Shown here piece after piece: positions 1 through 8,527 of a stretch of 64,000 nucleotides of DNA; position 1 is the stretch's first letter, and the number at the start of each line of letters is the position of its first letter. The notes below the pieces were generated by a model, which was not told where the DNA came from, ran no database searches, and worked only from the letters and a program-made list of their open reading frames with translations. This DNA comes from an uncultured Halomonas sp. (GTDB lineage Bacteria; Pseudomonadota; Gammaproteobacteria; Pseudomonadales; Halomonadaceae). A program made the position numbers and the translations under genes. The stretch spans positions 1-64,000 of the forward strand of contig NZ_CANMVL010000013.1 of the NCBI RefSeq assembly GCF_947501415.1, read 5' to 3'.

Positions 1-25
1 ACCACTCGTCGTATCGGTTACTCAT
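1..25 (-). CDS. IS3-family transposase OrfA, N-terminal fragment
   Basis: Only the first eight codons are present (MSNRYDEW), running out of the window. The start M-[ST]-x-R-Y-D-E is typical of IS3-family OrfA proteins, which carry a helix-turn-helix and bind the element ends. The start codon directly follows a hairpin and a TTTTT run. No free ribosome-binding site is visible: the only purine-rich stretch (GGGGTG) lies in the 3' arm of the hairpin. Confidence 0.55.
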
Positions 26-30
26 AAAAA

Positions 31-70
31 CACCCCGAAGGTTGGATGTGGGTGTCCAACTTTCGGGGTG
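31..70 (-). terminator. Terminator-like hairpin inside the IS end, just before the transposase start
   Basis: Two 16-base arms (31-46 and 55-70) are complementary except at one position and enclose an 8-base loop. Read towards the transposase, the stem is followed at once by TTTTT and then the ATG. The outer arm is part of the terminal inverted repeat, so the structure would form only in transcripts entering from outside the element. Likely roles are stopping read-through transcription or hiding the transposase ribosome-binding site. Confidence 0.6.
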
Positions 71-194
71 CAGTTCATGGTCGTGGGGTTTCTTGTCGTT
101 TACGGCTTGGCACCTGCAGCTTCCGGCGACAGCGAGGGGTTGCCCTCGATGTCGAGACACGCCATAAGAGGACTCATCGCATGAGGAGTCGCCC

Positions 195-1550
195 ATGATC
201 CGCTTGCTGTACTGGCCCATCCATCTGTTCAAGACCTTTCGGCAGAGTATTGCCTACCTGCCTTCTCTGCTGGCGCTGGCCTATGCGGTGCTGGCCTATG
301 TGTCGCTCTTCCTGCCGATCTCCGATGAGCAGCTCCCCTCCGTGCTGGTCAAGCTGATCGAGCCTCCGGAAAGCACGCGTTCGCTGCTCGCCGCCCTGCT
401 CGGTGGCATGATCTCGCTGATGGTATTCAGCTTCTCCATGGTGATGTCGGTCCTCTCCCAGGCCGGCGGGCAGTTCTCCCATAAACTGGTGTTCGGGCTG
501 ATCTCGGAGCGACATCATCAGTGGGTCCTGGGCCACTACCTGGGCACCATTCTCTTTGCCCTAGTGTTGCTGATGACTCCCGATGTCACCGAGGGCATCG
601 CGACCTGGCGGACACTGGCGGTCTACCTGGCCTGCCTGATGGTCATTCACTGCCTCGCTCTATTCGTCTACTTCATCCACAACGCCTCGCAGTCGATCCA
701 GGTCGATGCCGTGGCGGCCGACCTGCACCGAACCACCCTTACCTCGATGCAGGCGCTGCAGACCTGCCAGAGCGGTGAGGAGTGGCGGGTTCTCTCCACC
801 TCCACTCCCCCCATCACTTCCGAGCCCCCCTATCACCCCGTACATACCCGGCAGGCGGGCTATCTGCTGAATGCCGACCTCACTACCCTGGCAACCCTGG
901 CGGAGCGAGCCGAGGGCACACTGCACCTGCATTTCCACTTCGGCGACTACGTGGTGGCGGGCATGCCGATCCTCTCGCTTGAAGCCCCGGAGGCGCCCGA
1001 CTCGGGCTGGTGCGATGAGGTACGCGCTACGCTGACCTATATGGAGGGGGAGTCGATCAGCGAGCACTATGTGTTCGGCATGACACAGCTGATGGAGGTG
1101 GCCCTCAAGGCGCTGTCACCGGGGATCAACGACCCCGGCACCGCTCGACTGTGTCTGCATCGCCTCACCGACCTGCTGCGTCGACGCCTGGAGTGGCGGC
1201 CCTGTGACGCACTCTTCGACCAGGACGGCGTCTGCCGGGTGACCTGGCAGGTAGAGGAGTTCGACAGCCTTGTTTTCCGACTCTTCCAGCCCATCCTTAC
1301 CTACGGCAGAGAGGACCTGAGCATCGGCCTGGAGCTGCTCAGATCACTGAAGACCCTCTCACAGTTCGCCGATCGCCGGGATATCAAGACACTGCAGGCC
1401 CATGCCGACCGGGTGGTGGAAACGCTCGCCCAGACGGCGGACCACCCACTGGATCGACGCTTCGTCTCGGACCACTTGAATCGCGGCTCCCATCGCCTCT
1501 CGTTGCCGGACACCCTGCCCCGCTTCCCTCCAGACCGGCCGCCTCAGTAG
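195..1550 (+). CDS. DUF2254 family predicted membrane protein
   Basis: A 451-residue protein of the DUF2254 family, whose function is not established. The N-terminal third has about four hydrophobic segments (around residues 18-40, 60-86, 108-130 and 137-160). The motif region FSMVMSVLSQAGGQFSH after the second segment is the most recognisable part of the family. The rest is a soluble, probably cytoplasmic domain with a conserved-looking ALSPGINDPGTA loop. A GAGGAG ribosome-binding site sits 6 bases before the ATG. Its stop overlaps the convergent lpxL stop by 7 bases. It stands alone after the IS end, so the element may have inserted into its upstream region. Confidence 0.85.
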   Translation: MIRLLYWPIHLFKTFRQSIAYLPSLLALAYAVLAYVSLFLPISDEQLPSVLVKLIEPPESTRSLLAALLGGMISLMVFSFSMVMSVLSQAGGQFSHKLVFGLISERHHQWVLGHYLGTILFALVLLMTPDVTEGIATWRTLAVYLACLMVIHCLALFVYFIHNASQSIQVDAVAADLHRTTLTSMQALQTCQSGEEWRVLSTSTPPITSEPPYHPVHTRQAGYLLNADLTTLATLAERAEGTLHLHFHFGDYVVAGMPILSLEAPEAPDSGWCDEVRATLTYMEGESISEHYVFGMTQLMEVALKALSPGINDPGTARLCLHRLTDLLRRRLEWRPCDALFDQDGVCRVTWQVEEFDSLVFRLFQPILTYGREDLSIGLELLRSLKTLSQFADRRDIKTLQAHADRVVETLAQTADHPLDRRFVSDHLNRGSHRLSLPDTLPRFPPDRPPQ

Positions 1551-2461
1551 GGTGAGGGCTCCCCTTCCGGGCGTGTCTTGAAACGCCGGTGCAGCCACAG
1601 ATACTGTTCGGGGTGCTGGCGGATCGCCGCCTCGATCGCGGTGTTGATGCGGGTGGCATCAGCCACTTCATCATCGCTGGGAAAATCCCTGAGTGGCGGC
1701 AGGTACTCGAGGGTATAGGTGCGATTATCGGCGTTGCGGTGAAAGATCAGCGGTATCACCGGCGCGCCGGTCATGCGGGCGATGCGTGACGTCATCTTCA
1801 CCGTGGCCGCCTGGATGCCGAAGAAGGGTGCGAAGACGCTGACATCCCGGCCAAAGTCCTGATCGGGCGAATACCAGACCGCGTGACCCGCCTTGATGCG
1901 GCGCACCACGCCGCGCAGGTCGTGGCGGTCGATCACCGCATCGAAGTAGGGCGCACGGGCGCGCCCCATGAAGCGGGCGAAGAGCGGGTTGTCATGGGGC
2001 CGCTGCACGGCGTCGGCACGAAAATAGAGCGAATGCAGGGCGGCACCCAGATCGAGGGTCGAGAAGTGCACCCCGAGGATCAACGCCCCCCTCCCCTCGG
2101 CCTCCAGCCGGGCGCGATGCTCCTGGCCCTTGAAGACGACCCGGTGACGCAGGTGCTCGGGGTCACGACACCAGCCTGTTGCGGTCTCCATGAGGCCGAT
2201 GCCGTTGGCGATAAAGGTCTCCCTGACCAGGCGCCGCTGCGCTTCATCGTCAAGCTCCGGGAAGCAGAGCCTGAGATTGGTCTCGGTAATATGCCGGCGC
2301 CGCCCGGCAAAGCGCCTGGCGGTCAGGCCGATCAGCTTGCCGATCCACAGCTTGAGACGCCAGGGCAGCCAGGCCGCCACATGCATGGCGGCAATGGCCA
2401 ACCAGACCGGCCAGTAACGGGGGTGAGCGAAGTTGGGGCGGTCAGGAGCGTCCCTGGACAT
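1544..2461 (-). CDS. lpxL: Lipid A biosynthesis lauroyl/late acyltransferase (LpxL/HtrB family)
   Basis: Transfers an acyl chain (usually laurate) from acyl-ACP to the Kdo2-lipid A precursor at the inner face of the cytoplasmic membrane. The 305-residue product has an N-terminal membrane anchor (about residues 18-45) and the catalytic HX4D motif as H132-FSTL-D137, the same position as in E. coli LpxL. The ATG at 2461 was chosen over an upstream one because AGGAA precedes it by 7 bases. It follows alr by 20 bases on the same strand, so the two are probably co-transcribed and link two envelope steps. Exact acyl preference (LpxL versus LpxM or LpxP) cannot be read from the sequence. Confidence 0.88.
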   Translation of the reverse strand: MSRDAPDRPNFAHPRYWPVWLAIAAMHVAAWLPWRLKLWIGKLIGLTARRFAGRRRHITETNLRLCFPELDDEAQRRLVRETFIANGIGLMETATGWCRDPEHLRHRVVFKGQEHRARLEAEGRGALILGVHFSTLDLGAALHSLYFRADAVQRPHDNPLFARFMGRARAPYFDAVIDRHDLRGVVRRIKAGHAVWYSPDQDFGRDVSVFAPFFGIQAATVKMTSRIARMTGAPVIPLIFHRNADNRTYTLEYLPPLRDFPSDDEVADATRINTAIEAAIRQHPEQYLWLHRRFKTRPEGEPSPY

Positions 2462-2481
2462 GTTCGGTTCCTGTCGGGCTT

Positions 2482-3585
2482 TCAAGACGCTCCATGATAC
2501 CGCCTCGGCACCCTGGGCAGCACCCCGGTCAGCAGAGTGTAGCTGATGGTATCGCAGTGGCGAGCCACCTCATCCATCGACAGCACCTCGCCGTTGGCGG
2601 CCCGCCCCCACAACACGACCTCGCTGCCGATATCCGCCTCGGGAATATCGGTGATATCCACGGTGAGCATATCCATGGAGACCTTGCCGGCAATGGCGGT
2701 GCGCTTGCCCGCGACCAGCACCGGGGTGCCGTCCACGGCATGGCGGTCATAGCCGTCGCCGTATCCCGCCGCCACCACGCCGATGCGTGAGGGCCGGGGG
2801 GTGACCCAGCGCCCGCCGTATCCCACCGGCTCACCGGCGGGAAGTTCACGCACGGCGATGATTGCCGAACGCAGGGTCATCACCGGCGCCAGCCGGGAGG
2901 TCAAGGCGTTGGGCTGCTCGAGAGGATCACTGCCATAGAGCATCACTCCCGGGCGATTCCAGGCACCATGGGCCTCGGGGTGCGCCAGGGTCGCCGGCGA
3001 GTTGGCCAGACACAGCGGCGCGCCCAACCGTTCGGCCAGGGCCTCGAGCTGACTCAGCTGACGCCTGAAGTAGCCGGCGTCGACCAGATCCGCGGTAGCG
3101 AAGTGGCTCATCAGGTGGAGGTCACAGGCCTGCTCCGGCGCCGCTGCCAGACGCTGCCATGCCGCCTGTGCACGTTCGGGCGAGAAACCCAGACGATGCA
3201 TGCCGGAGTCCACCTTGAGCCACACCGGCACCGGCCGAGAGAGTCGCTGCCCCAGCAGGGCGTCGATCTGCCAGTCGCTGTGTACCGCTATCCACAGACC
3301 AAGCTCATCCACCTGGCTTATTTCATCCGCGCTGAAGATGCCCTCGAGCAGCACGATGGGGGCGGTGATACCCGCCTCGCGCAGCGTCACCCCCTCCTCG
3401 ATACAGGCCACCGCAAAGGCAGGAGCGATGCCCTCGAGGGCTCGTGCACAGGCAACCGCACCGTGACCATAGGCATCGGCCTTGATCACGGCGACACTGT
3501 TGCTGTGCGGTGAACACTCACAGGCGAGACGATAGTTATGGCGCAGGGCGTCGAGGTCGATCTCGGCGATCAGCGGCCGGGCCAT
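2482..3585 (-). CDS. alr: Alanine racemase
   Basis: PLP-dependent interconversion of L- and D-alanine, which supplies D-Ala for peptidoglycan. The 367-residue length is normal for the family. The PLP lysine is K35 in VIKADAYGHG at the N-terminus of the TIM barrel, and the second catalytic base is Y256 in the VGYGG motif of the C-terminal beta domain. AAGYGDGYDR is also diagnostic. The gene begins the two-gene alr-lpxL unit and sits downstream of the rpoS terminator, so it needs its own promoter in the 3586-3650 gap. Biosynthetic Alr and catabolic DadX cannot be separated by sequence alone; the absence of dadA next door favours the biosynthetic role. Confidence 0.95.
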   Translation of the reverse strand: MARPLIAEIDLDALRHNYRLACECSPHSNSVAVIKADAYGHGAVACARALEGIAPAFAVACIEEGVTLREAGITAPIVLLEGIFSADEISQVDELGLWIAVHSDWQIDALLGQRLSRPVPVWLKVDSGMHRLGFSPERAQAAWQRLAAAPEQACDLHLMSHFATADLVDAGYFRRQLSQLEALAERLGAPLCLANSPATLAHPEAHGAWNRPGVMLYGSDPLEQPNALTSRLAPVMTLRSAIIAVRELPAGEPVGYGGRWVTPRPSRIGVVAAGYGDGYDRHAVDGTPVLVAGKRTAIAGKVSMDMLTVDITDIPEADIGSEVVLWGRAANGEVLSMDEVARHCDTISYTLLTGVLPRVPRRYHGAS

Positions 3586-3654
3586 GGCAAACTCCTGAAC
3601 GATGGATAGTGGGCAAGCCTGGAATTATCGTCGGAAGTGCAGCGGGAATCACGG

Positions 3655-3679
3655 AAAAAGCCACCATATGGATGGTGGC
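3655..3679 (-). terminator. Rho-independent terminator downstream of rpoS
   Basis: On the minus strand an 8-bp perfect stem (GCCACCAT / ATGGTGGC) with a 4-base loop is followed by TTTTTCC. It lies 60 bases after the rpoS stop and 70 bases before alr. It would end the long ftsB-to-rpoS transcription run. Confidence 0.85.
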
Positions 3680-3740
3680 CTTTCACGACGACATGCTGAA
3701 TTTTGCAGGCTAACTAGAGGTTCTTGCTGATATGGGAATA

Positions 3741-4724
3741 TCAGGCAAAGATGGCATCCAGGCTGAGCCCCTGCTTCTCGAGAAGCCGGCGTAACTTCTT
3801 CAAGGCCTCGACCTGAATCTGACGCACCCGCTCGCGGGTCAAGCCGATCTCCTCGCCCACCTGCTCGAGGGTAGCCGCCTCATGACCGCGCAGGCCGAAG
3901 CGACGCACCACCACCTCGCGCTGCTTTTCGCTGAGCGCGGAGAGCCACTCGTCCACGAGCTGCTTGACGTCGCCGTCGAGCAGACTCGACTCGGGGCCAT
4001 CATCACTGTCATCGGCGAGCGTCTCGATCAACGGCTTGTCGCTGTCCCCTCCCACCGGGTAATCCACCGACGAGATGCGCTCGTTGAGCCCCATCATCTT
4101 CTTGACGGCCTCAACCGGCTTGTCGAGGTACTCGGCGATCTCCTCCGCGGTAGCCTCGTGATCAAGCTTCTGGGTCAGCTCGCGGGCCGCGCGCAGATAG
4201 ATGTTGAGCTCCTTGACCACGTGGATGGGCAGACGGATGGTGCGTGTCTGGTTCATCAACGCCCGCTCGATGGTCTGACGGATCCACCAGGTGGCATAGG
4301 TGGAGAAGCGGAAGCCTCGCTCGGGGTCGAACTTCTCCACGGCGCGGATCAGCCCGAGATTGCCCTCCTCGATGAGGTCGAGCAGCGAGAGGCCGCGATT
4401 GAGGTAGCGCCTGGCGATCTTCACCACCAGCCGCAGGTTGGACTCGATCATGCGTGAGCGCCCCATGGGGTCGCCCTTCTGGGCCAGGCGGCCGTAGTAG
4501 ACCTCCTCCTCGGGGGTGAGCAGCGGCGAGAAGCCGATCTCGTTGAGATAGATCTGAGTGGCGTCGAGGCTCTGATGGCTGTAGCGATCTTCGCGAGTCA
4601 GTGCCTTCTCGAAGGCAGCCTCGTCATCCCTCTCTGGCTCGTCGATGGAATCGACGATCTCCTGCTCCTTCTCCTCTAGCGTGTTCAGATCCACATCCTG
4701 AAGGTCCCGTTCAAGCATGCTCAT
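3741..4724 (-). CDS. rpoS: RNA polymerase sigma factor RpoS (stationary phase / general stress)
   Basis: Alternative sigma-70 factor directing the general stress and stationary-phase response. The 327-residue protein shows region 1.2 ([21 protein letters not shown]), the region 2 core ([55 protein letters not shown]), region 3 and a region 4.2 helix-turn-helix ([27 protein letters not shown]). Position directly after nlpD is the classical gammaproteobacterial arrangement, where the main rpoS promoter lies inside nlpD. The 107-base gap before the start leaves room for a leader, although no obvious sRNA-pairing hairpin was identified. Confidence 0.97.
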   Translation of the reverse strand: MSMLERDLQDVDLNTLEEKEQEIVDSIDEPERDDEAAFEKALTREDRYSHQSLDATQIYLNEIGFSPLLTPEEEVYYGRLAQKGDPMGRSRMIESNLRLVVKIARRYLNRGLSLLDLIEEGNLGLIRAVEKFDPERGFRFSTYATWWIRQTIERALMNQTRTIRLPIHVVKELNIYLRAARELTQKLDHEATAEEIAEYLDKPVEAVKKMMGLNERISSVDYPVGGDSDKPLIETLADDSDDGPESSLLDGDVKQLVDEWLSALSEKQREVVVRRFGLRGHEAATLEQVGEEIGLTRERVRQIQVEALKKLRRLLEKQGLSLDAIFA

Positions 4725-4831
4725 CGATGGCTACCCCGTGCTAGCGTCCCGTCGCCGACCCCTGGAGCATCGGCGAAACCGATTATTATTGTGTGACAAC
4801 CCCGGTGAGGCTTCCCCACCGGGCGGCGGCA

Positions 4832-5998
4832 TCAACGCGAGGGCAGGTAGTCCAGGGGATCCTGAGGCTGTCCATCCTTGCGCACCTCGAAGTGAAGCCT
4901 GACATCCTCGGCATCACTGTCCCCCATGGTGGCAATCACCTCGCCGGCCTCGACCACATCATTCTCGCTTACCTTCAACGTCTCGTTATGGGCATAGGCG
5001 CTGAGGAACTGGTCGTTGTGCTTGAGCAGGATCAGCTTGCCATAGCCCCTGACGCCGCTACCCGCGTAGACCACGATCCCGGGCCCAGCCGCCTTGACAG
5101 GTTGCCCCTTTTGTCCGGCGATATCAATGCCGGCAGTAATCGCGCCCCCATCGCCGAACTGGCCGACCACATCACCGCTCACGGGCCACTGCCACGGCAC
5201 CTCGGCGACGGGAGTATAGGTACGTGAGCCGCGCTCCCGCGCCTGGGTGCCACCGGCAACGGCGGTACCGGCATCGGCGCCGCTGGCCTCTTCACTGGAC
5301 GACTCGCTGAGCGGCTCTTCCGTGACGGGTTCCTTGCGGGTTTCGGTGGCCGCCACTGCCTGGGTCTCGTTCGCTTCCTCGGCCGCAGGGGCGCCCTGCG
5401 ACGCGTCACTCGCGGCATCCCGCTCGCTACGTTCGGCCAGATCCCGCTCACTCAGGCTACCATCGGCGCCGGGGCTATCCGGTGAATAGACCGGCCCCGG
5501 CCCGCCATCATTTTCTCCGCTGGATGCCGATGCCTGGACGCCCTCGGAGTCGCCGGGAGCAGCACTCGTCCGGTCGCGGCGTGACACCGTTTCGGTCTCG
5601 CCACTCGGCAGCAGCCACTCCATATCATCGGAGCCGGCGTCAGCCTGGGCACCGCCGAGGGGGGTGGCCACCGCCACGGCACTGTTACTCGTCTCTTCGG
5701 CCTGCGGCACCGACGGCTTTCCACCGGCTGCCTCGCCATCGAGGACCAGTCGCTGGCCCGGCTGAATCGCGTAGGGAGGGCCTATACGATTGAGGCGCGC
5801 CAGGTCGCGGTAGTCCATGTTATGGCGCCAGGCGATGCCATAGAGGGTATCCCCCCGCTCCACTGTGTAGTGGCTGGCCGCCGTTTCGGCGCGACTGGCC
5901 GAGAGGTCTCGCACCGGCACCTGGCTCGGGGCGCCCTGCTGACTGGCACAACCGACCAGCGCCAGGGCCAGCCCCGAAATCATCAATACGTTACGCAT
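4832..5998 (-). CDS. nlpD: Murein hydrolase activator NlpD (lipoprotein, LysM + degenerate M23)
   Basis: Outer-membrane lipoprotein that activates the septal amidase during daughter-cell separation. The 388-residue protein has a lipobox LVGC (lipidated C17), a LysM domain (about residues 43-87, HYTVERGDTLYGIAWRHNMDYRDLARLN), a long acidic Ser/Glu/Ala linker (about 90-270) and a C-terminal LytM/M23 domain. The first metal-binding histidine is absent (TAGIDIAGQKG), although LHFEVR remains. That fits a catalytically dead activator like E. coli NlpD. Its start overlaps the DUF368 stop by one base (TGATG), implying translational coupling. The linker is much longer than in E. coli. Confidence 0.93.
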   Translation of the reverse strand: MRNVLMISGLALALVGCASQQGAPSQVPVRDLSASRAETAASHYTVERGDTLYGIAWRHNMDYRDLARLNRIGPPYAIQPGQRLVLDGEAAGGKPSVPQAEETSNSAVAVATPLGGAQADAGSDDMEWLLPSGETETVSRRDRTSAAPGDSEGVQASASSGENDGGPGPVYSPDSPGADGSLSERDLAERSERDAASDASQGAPAAEEANETQAVAATETRKEPVTEEPLSESSSEEASGADAGTAVAGGTQARERGSRTYTPVAEVPWQWPVSGDVVGQFGDGGAITAGIDIAGQKGQPVKAAGPGIVVYAGSGVRGYGKLILLKHNDQFLSAYAHNETLKVSENDVVEAGEVIATMGDSDAEDVRLHFEVRKDGQPQDPLDYLPSR

Positions 5999-7074
5999 CA
6001 GAGCCTTCCTCCTTGTTGGTCTTTAGAGCTGGTCTTGCGAGAGCTGTCCTCTCGAGAACGGGTCTCTCGAGCGCTTGCCCCGTGAGAACTTGCCTCACGA
6101 GCGCTGGTTGTTTGGGAACCTGTCGCAGGTGAGCCATTGTCACGCACTGCAGCGCTGCGTCGCCCCGAGTGATCGAGCAGCAGCACGACGACTGCACCCG
6201 CCAGCATCAGCGCCACCACCGCCACCAGCTGAGGGGCATCGCCGGTGAGCAGGCCGTAATCGCCCGGTGTCAGGTAGCGATAATCCAGTGGAATCATCTG
6301 CCCCTCCGGACCCAGCTGGTAGCGTACCAGCTCCCGCCATGGCCAGAGTAGCGGCAATGAGCCGACGATAAAGCCCACCAGCAACTGCAGGGTCGCGGTG
6401 TGGTAGTGGTCGAGAAACCAGGAGAGTAGCCGCGAAAAGGCGAACAACCCCACCGCACACCCCATGCCGAAGAGTCCGATCAGTCCCAGGTCGAAGCCAC
6501 GGATGCCATCCATCACGGTGCCATAGAGGCCCATGGTCAGCAGCAGGAAACTGCCGGAAACACCGGGCAGAATCATGGCACTGATGGCGATGGCGCCCCC
6601 TGCCAGCAGCATCACCTCCTGGCTGCCCAGCTCGCTTATCAACGGCATCAGCGAGGGCAGTCCGTTAGCCAGTAGCAGCCCTCCTATCAGCGGCAGGATA
6701 TGCCACCACCGCCAGTCGGCCGGATGACGACTGACCACCAGCGCCGAGGCCAGCACCAGCCCGAAGAAGAAGCCGTTGAGCAGCAGCGGGTGGTCCTCAA
6801 GCAACCACACCGCCAGGTGGGCGACGCTGATCAGGCTAACGGCGATCCCCAGCAGCAACGGCAACAGGAAGGGCAGATTGAGATGGGCCACCAGGCCAGC
6901 CACCCCGCCACGCCGCCACGCCCCGAAGGCACTGGGGCCGAACTGCTTGATGGTATGGATCAACTCCTCGTAGATCCCGGTGATAAAGGCGATGGTACCG
7001 CCGGACACGCCAGGAACCGCGTCGGCGGCGCCCATGCCGGCGCCCTTCAAGAGGGTGGCGAGATATCGCTTCAA
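5998..7074 (-). CDS. DUF368 membrane protein (undecaprenyl-phosphate translocase, PopT-like)
   Basis: Polytopic inner-membrane protein of 358 residues with about nine hydrophobic segments and the family signature GAADAVPGVSGGTIAFITGIYEELI at the N-terminus, repeated as ILPGVSGSFLLLTMGLY in the second half. Members of DUF368 have been reported as undecaprenyl-phosphate recycling translocases (PopT) acting in parallel with DedA (UptA) proteins; that role is inferred here by family. It is inserted between pcm and nlpD, where many gammaproteobacteria have none or another gene. The last 45 or so residues form an odd hydrophilic tail made of pentapeptide repeats. The start follows pcm by 13 bases. 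Confidence 0.87.
   Translation of the reverse strand: MKRYLATLLKGAGMGAADAVPGVSGGTIAFITGIYEELIHTIKQFGPSAFGAWRRGGVAGLVAHLNLPFLLPLLLGIAVSLISVAHLAVWLLEDHPLLLNGFFFGLVLASALVVSRHPADWRWWHILPLIGGLLLANGLPSLMPLISELGSQEVMLLAGGAIAISAMILPGVSGSFLLLTMGLYGTVMDGIRGFDLGLIGLFGMGCAVGLFAFSRLLSWFLDHYHTATLQLLVGFIVGSLPLLWPWRELVRYQLGPEGQMIPLDYRYLTPGDYGLLTGDAPQLVAVVALMLAGAVVVLLLDHSGRRSAAVRDNGSPATGSQTTSAREASSHGASARETRSREDSSRKTSSKDQQGGRL
6031..6105 (-). repeat. Five 15-bp tandem repeats in the 3' end of the DUF368 gene
   Basis: Five consecutive 15-base units (boundaries 6091, 6076, 6061 and 6046 on the plus strand) encode S-A-R-E-A, S-S-H-G-A, S-A-R-E-T, R-S-R-E-D and S-S-R-K-T, with a partial sixth unit before the stop. 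The units keep the reading frame and add a charged, disordered cytoplasmic or periplasmic tail. The divergence between units suggests the array is not very recent. Confidence 0.85.
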
Positions 7075-7087
7075 CAGCGGACTCCTT

Positions 7088-7768
7088 TCAACGAATGACG
7101 CCTTCGAGCAGCGGCACGAAGCGTACCGGCTCCAGCCGCCGCTTCTCGAACTGGTCGTCCTGGCGCTGGATAAGGGTCAGCCACTGGCGCCCCCGAGCGT
7201 CGGACAGCGGGGTAATCAGCACGCCGCCTTCGGCGAGCTGGGAGAGCAGTGCGGCCGGTAGCTCGCTGGCGCAGGCGGTCAGCAGGATCACATCGAAGGG
7301 CGCGGCCTCTTCCCAGCCATGGCCACCGTCGGCCAGGCGCAGGTGTGCATTCTTCGCCCCCAGCAAGCGCAGCCGCTCGGCGGCACGTCGCTGCAAAGCA
7401 TTGATTCGCTCGATGGACCAGAGTTCCGGTACCAGTCGCGAAAGTATCAGCGTCTGATAGCCGGATCCGGTGCCGACCTCCAGTACGCGTTGCGGCGTTG
7501 CCTGCAGCACCAGCTCGGTCATCCGCGCCACCATCCACGGCTGGGAGAGGGTCTGGCCGTAGCCGATCGGCAGGGAGGTATCCTCGTAGGCGCGATGGGA
7601 GAGCGCCTCATCGAGAAACAGGTGGCGTGGCTCACGACCCATGGTTTCCAGCACCCGAGTGTCACGGATGCCCTGGGCGGCCAGGCGCTCCAGCATGCGA
7701 TCGCGGGTACGCTGGGAGGTCATGCCCACACCACGCACCAGCTCGGCCAGACGATCAGGTGAGTGCAT
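7088..7768 (-). CDS. pcm: Protein-L-isoaspartate O-methyltransferase
   Basis: Uses S-adenosylmethionine to methylate isoaspartyl residues in aged proteins, starting their repair. The 226-residue product has the family opening ([19 protein letters not shown]), the [23 protein letters not shown] block that binds the substrate, and the SAM-binding loop [16 protein letters not shown]. Its ATG lies inside the 3' end of surE (14-base overlap), which is the usual surE-pcm coupling. The neighbourhood of surE, nlpD and rpoS marks it as part of the conserved stationary-phase survival cluster. Confidence 0.96.
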   Translation of the reverse strand: MHSPDRLAELVRGVGMTSQRTRDRMLERLAAQGIRDTRVLETMGREPRHLFLDEALSHRAYEDTSLPIGYGQTLSQPWMVARMTELVLQATPQRVLEVGTGSGYQTLILSRLVPELWSIERINALQRRAAERLRLLGAKNAHLRLADGGHGWEEAAPFDVILLTACASELPAALLSQLAEGGVLITPLSDARGRQWLTLIQRQDDQFEKRRLEPVRFVPLLEGVIR

Positions 7769-8501
7769 CCAGCCAGCCTTTTACATCTGCAATGGCCGCA
7801 TGCCGAGTCAGGTCGGTCTGCAACGGGGTAATGGAGACGAAGCCCGCCTCCACGGCGGCGAAGTCGGTATCGGGGCCATCGTCGGCGTTCTTGCTCAGCG
7901 GCGCAATCCACCAGCGCACCTTGCCACGCGGGTCACGCACCTCCTGGGGAGACCCCGCGGGCCCACGATAGCCCAGGCGGGTAACCCGAAAGCCGCGGAT
8001 CTCGTCCCAGGGCAGGTCGGGCACGTTGACATTGAGCAGGCTGCGCGGCGGCAACGAGAGCTGCTCGGCGGCCCCCACCAGGCTTGCCGCCACCCTGCCG
8101 GCGGTGTCGAAGTGGCGATGCCCCACCAACGACATGGCGATGGCCGCCATGCCCAGGTTGCGCCCCTCCATGGCGGCGGCCACGGTGCCTGAGTAGAGCA
8201 CGTCATCTCCCAGGTTGCCGCCATGGTTGATGCCAGAGATCACCAGATCGGGCTTCTCGTTCCAGACACCGTTGACGCCCAGGTAGACACAGTCCGCCGG
8301 CGTGCCGTCGACGCTGTAGAAGCCATTTTCCATGGCCGTCAGTGACAGCGGCCGGGACAGGGTCAGCGAGTTGCTGGCCCCGCTCTTGTCGCGGTCCGGC
8401 GCCACCACCCGCAGCCTGGCATGGGAGACCAGGGCATCGTGCAGGGCGCGCAGCCCCGGGGCGTGAACACCGTCGTCGTTGGAGAGCAGCAGTCGACGCA
8501 T
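7755..8501 (-). CDS. surE: 5'/3'-nucleotidase SurE
   Basis: Metal-dependent nucleoside 5'-monophosphate phosphatase of 248 residues. The metal site is built from the N-terminal NDDG motif (D9, D10), the serine in DKSGASNS and the asparagine in GINHGGN. The ATG at 8501 gives the normal [12 protein letters not shown] start and has AAGGA 7 bases upstream, so the longer in-frame extension was rejected. It lies 26 bases after truD and overlaps pcm. Confidence 0.96.
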   Translation of the reverse strand: MRRLLLSNDDGVHAPGLRALHDALVSHARLRVVAPDRDKSGASNSLTLSRPLSLTAMENGFYSVDGTPADCVYLGVNGVWNEKPDLVISGINHGGNLGDDVLYSGTVAAAMEGRNLGMAAIAMSLVGHRHFDTAGRVAASLVGAAEQLSLPPRSLLNVNVPDLPWDEIRGFRVTRLGYRGPAGSPQEVRDPRGKVRWWIAPLSKNADDGPDTDFAAVEAGFVSITPLQTDLTRHAAIADVKGWLDALT

Positions 8502-8527
8502 CTCGAATCCTTGCATGGGCGCCTCCG

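Larger units (their letters stand above)
1..77 (-). mobile_element. End of an IS3-family insertion sequence, truncated by window edge
   Basis: Read on the minus strand, the segment starts with a TG-initiated terminal sequence (TGAACTGCACCCCGAAAGTT) of the kind seen at the ends of IS3-family (IS150-like) elements. A start codon for a transposase OrfA follows about 50 bp inside. The outer tip is at position 77, the last base of the CA complementary to the terminal TG. The rest of the element lies outside the window, so family subgroup, completeness and target-site duplication cannot be judged. The assignment rests on the terminus style and the OrfA N-terminus. Confidence 0.7.

Noticed and set aside
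4795..4825. Stem-loop between nlpD and rpoS considered as a terminator
   Set aside because: The stem is imperfect and is followed by TTGTCACACA rather than a T-run; rpoS is expected to receive transcripts from inside nlpD.
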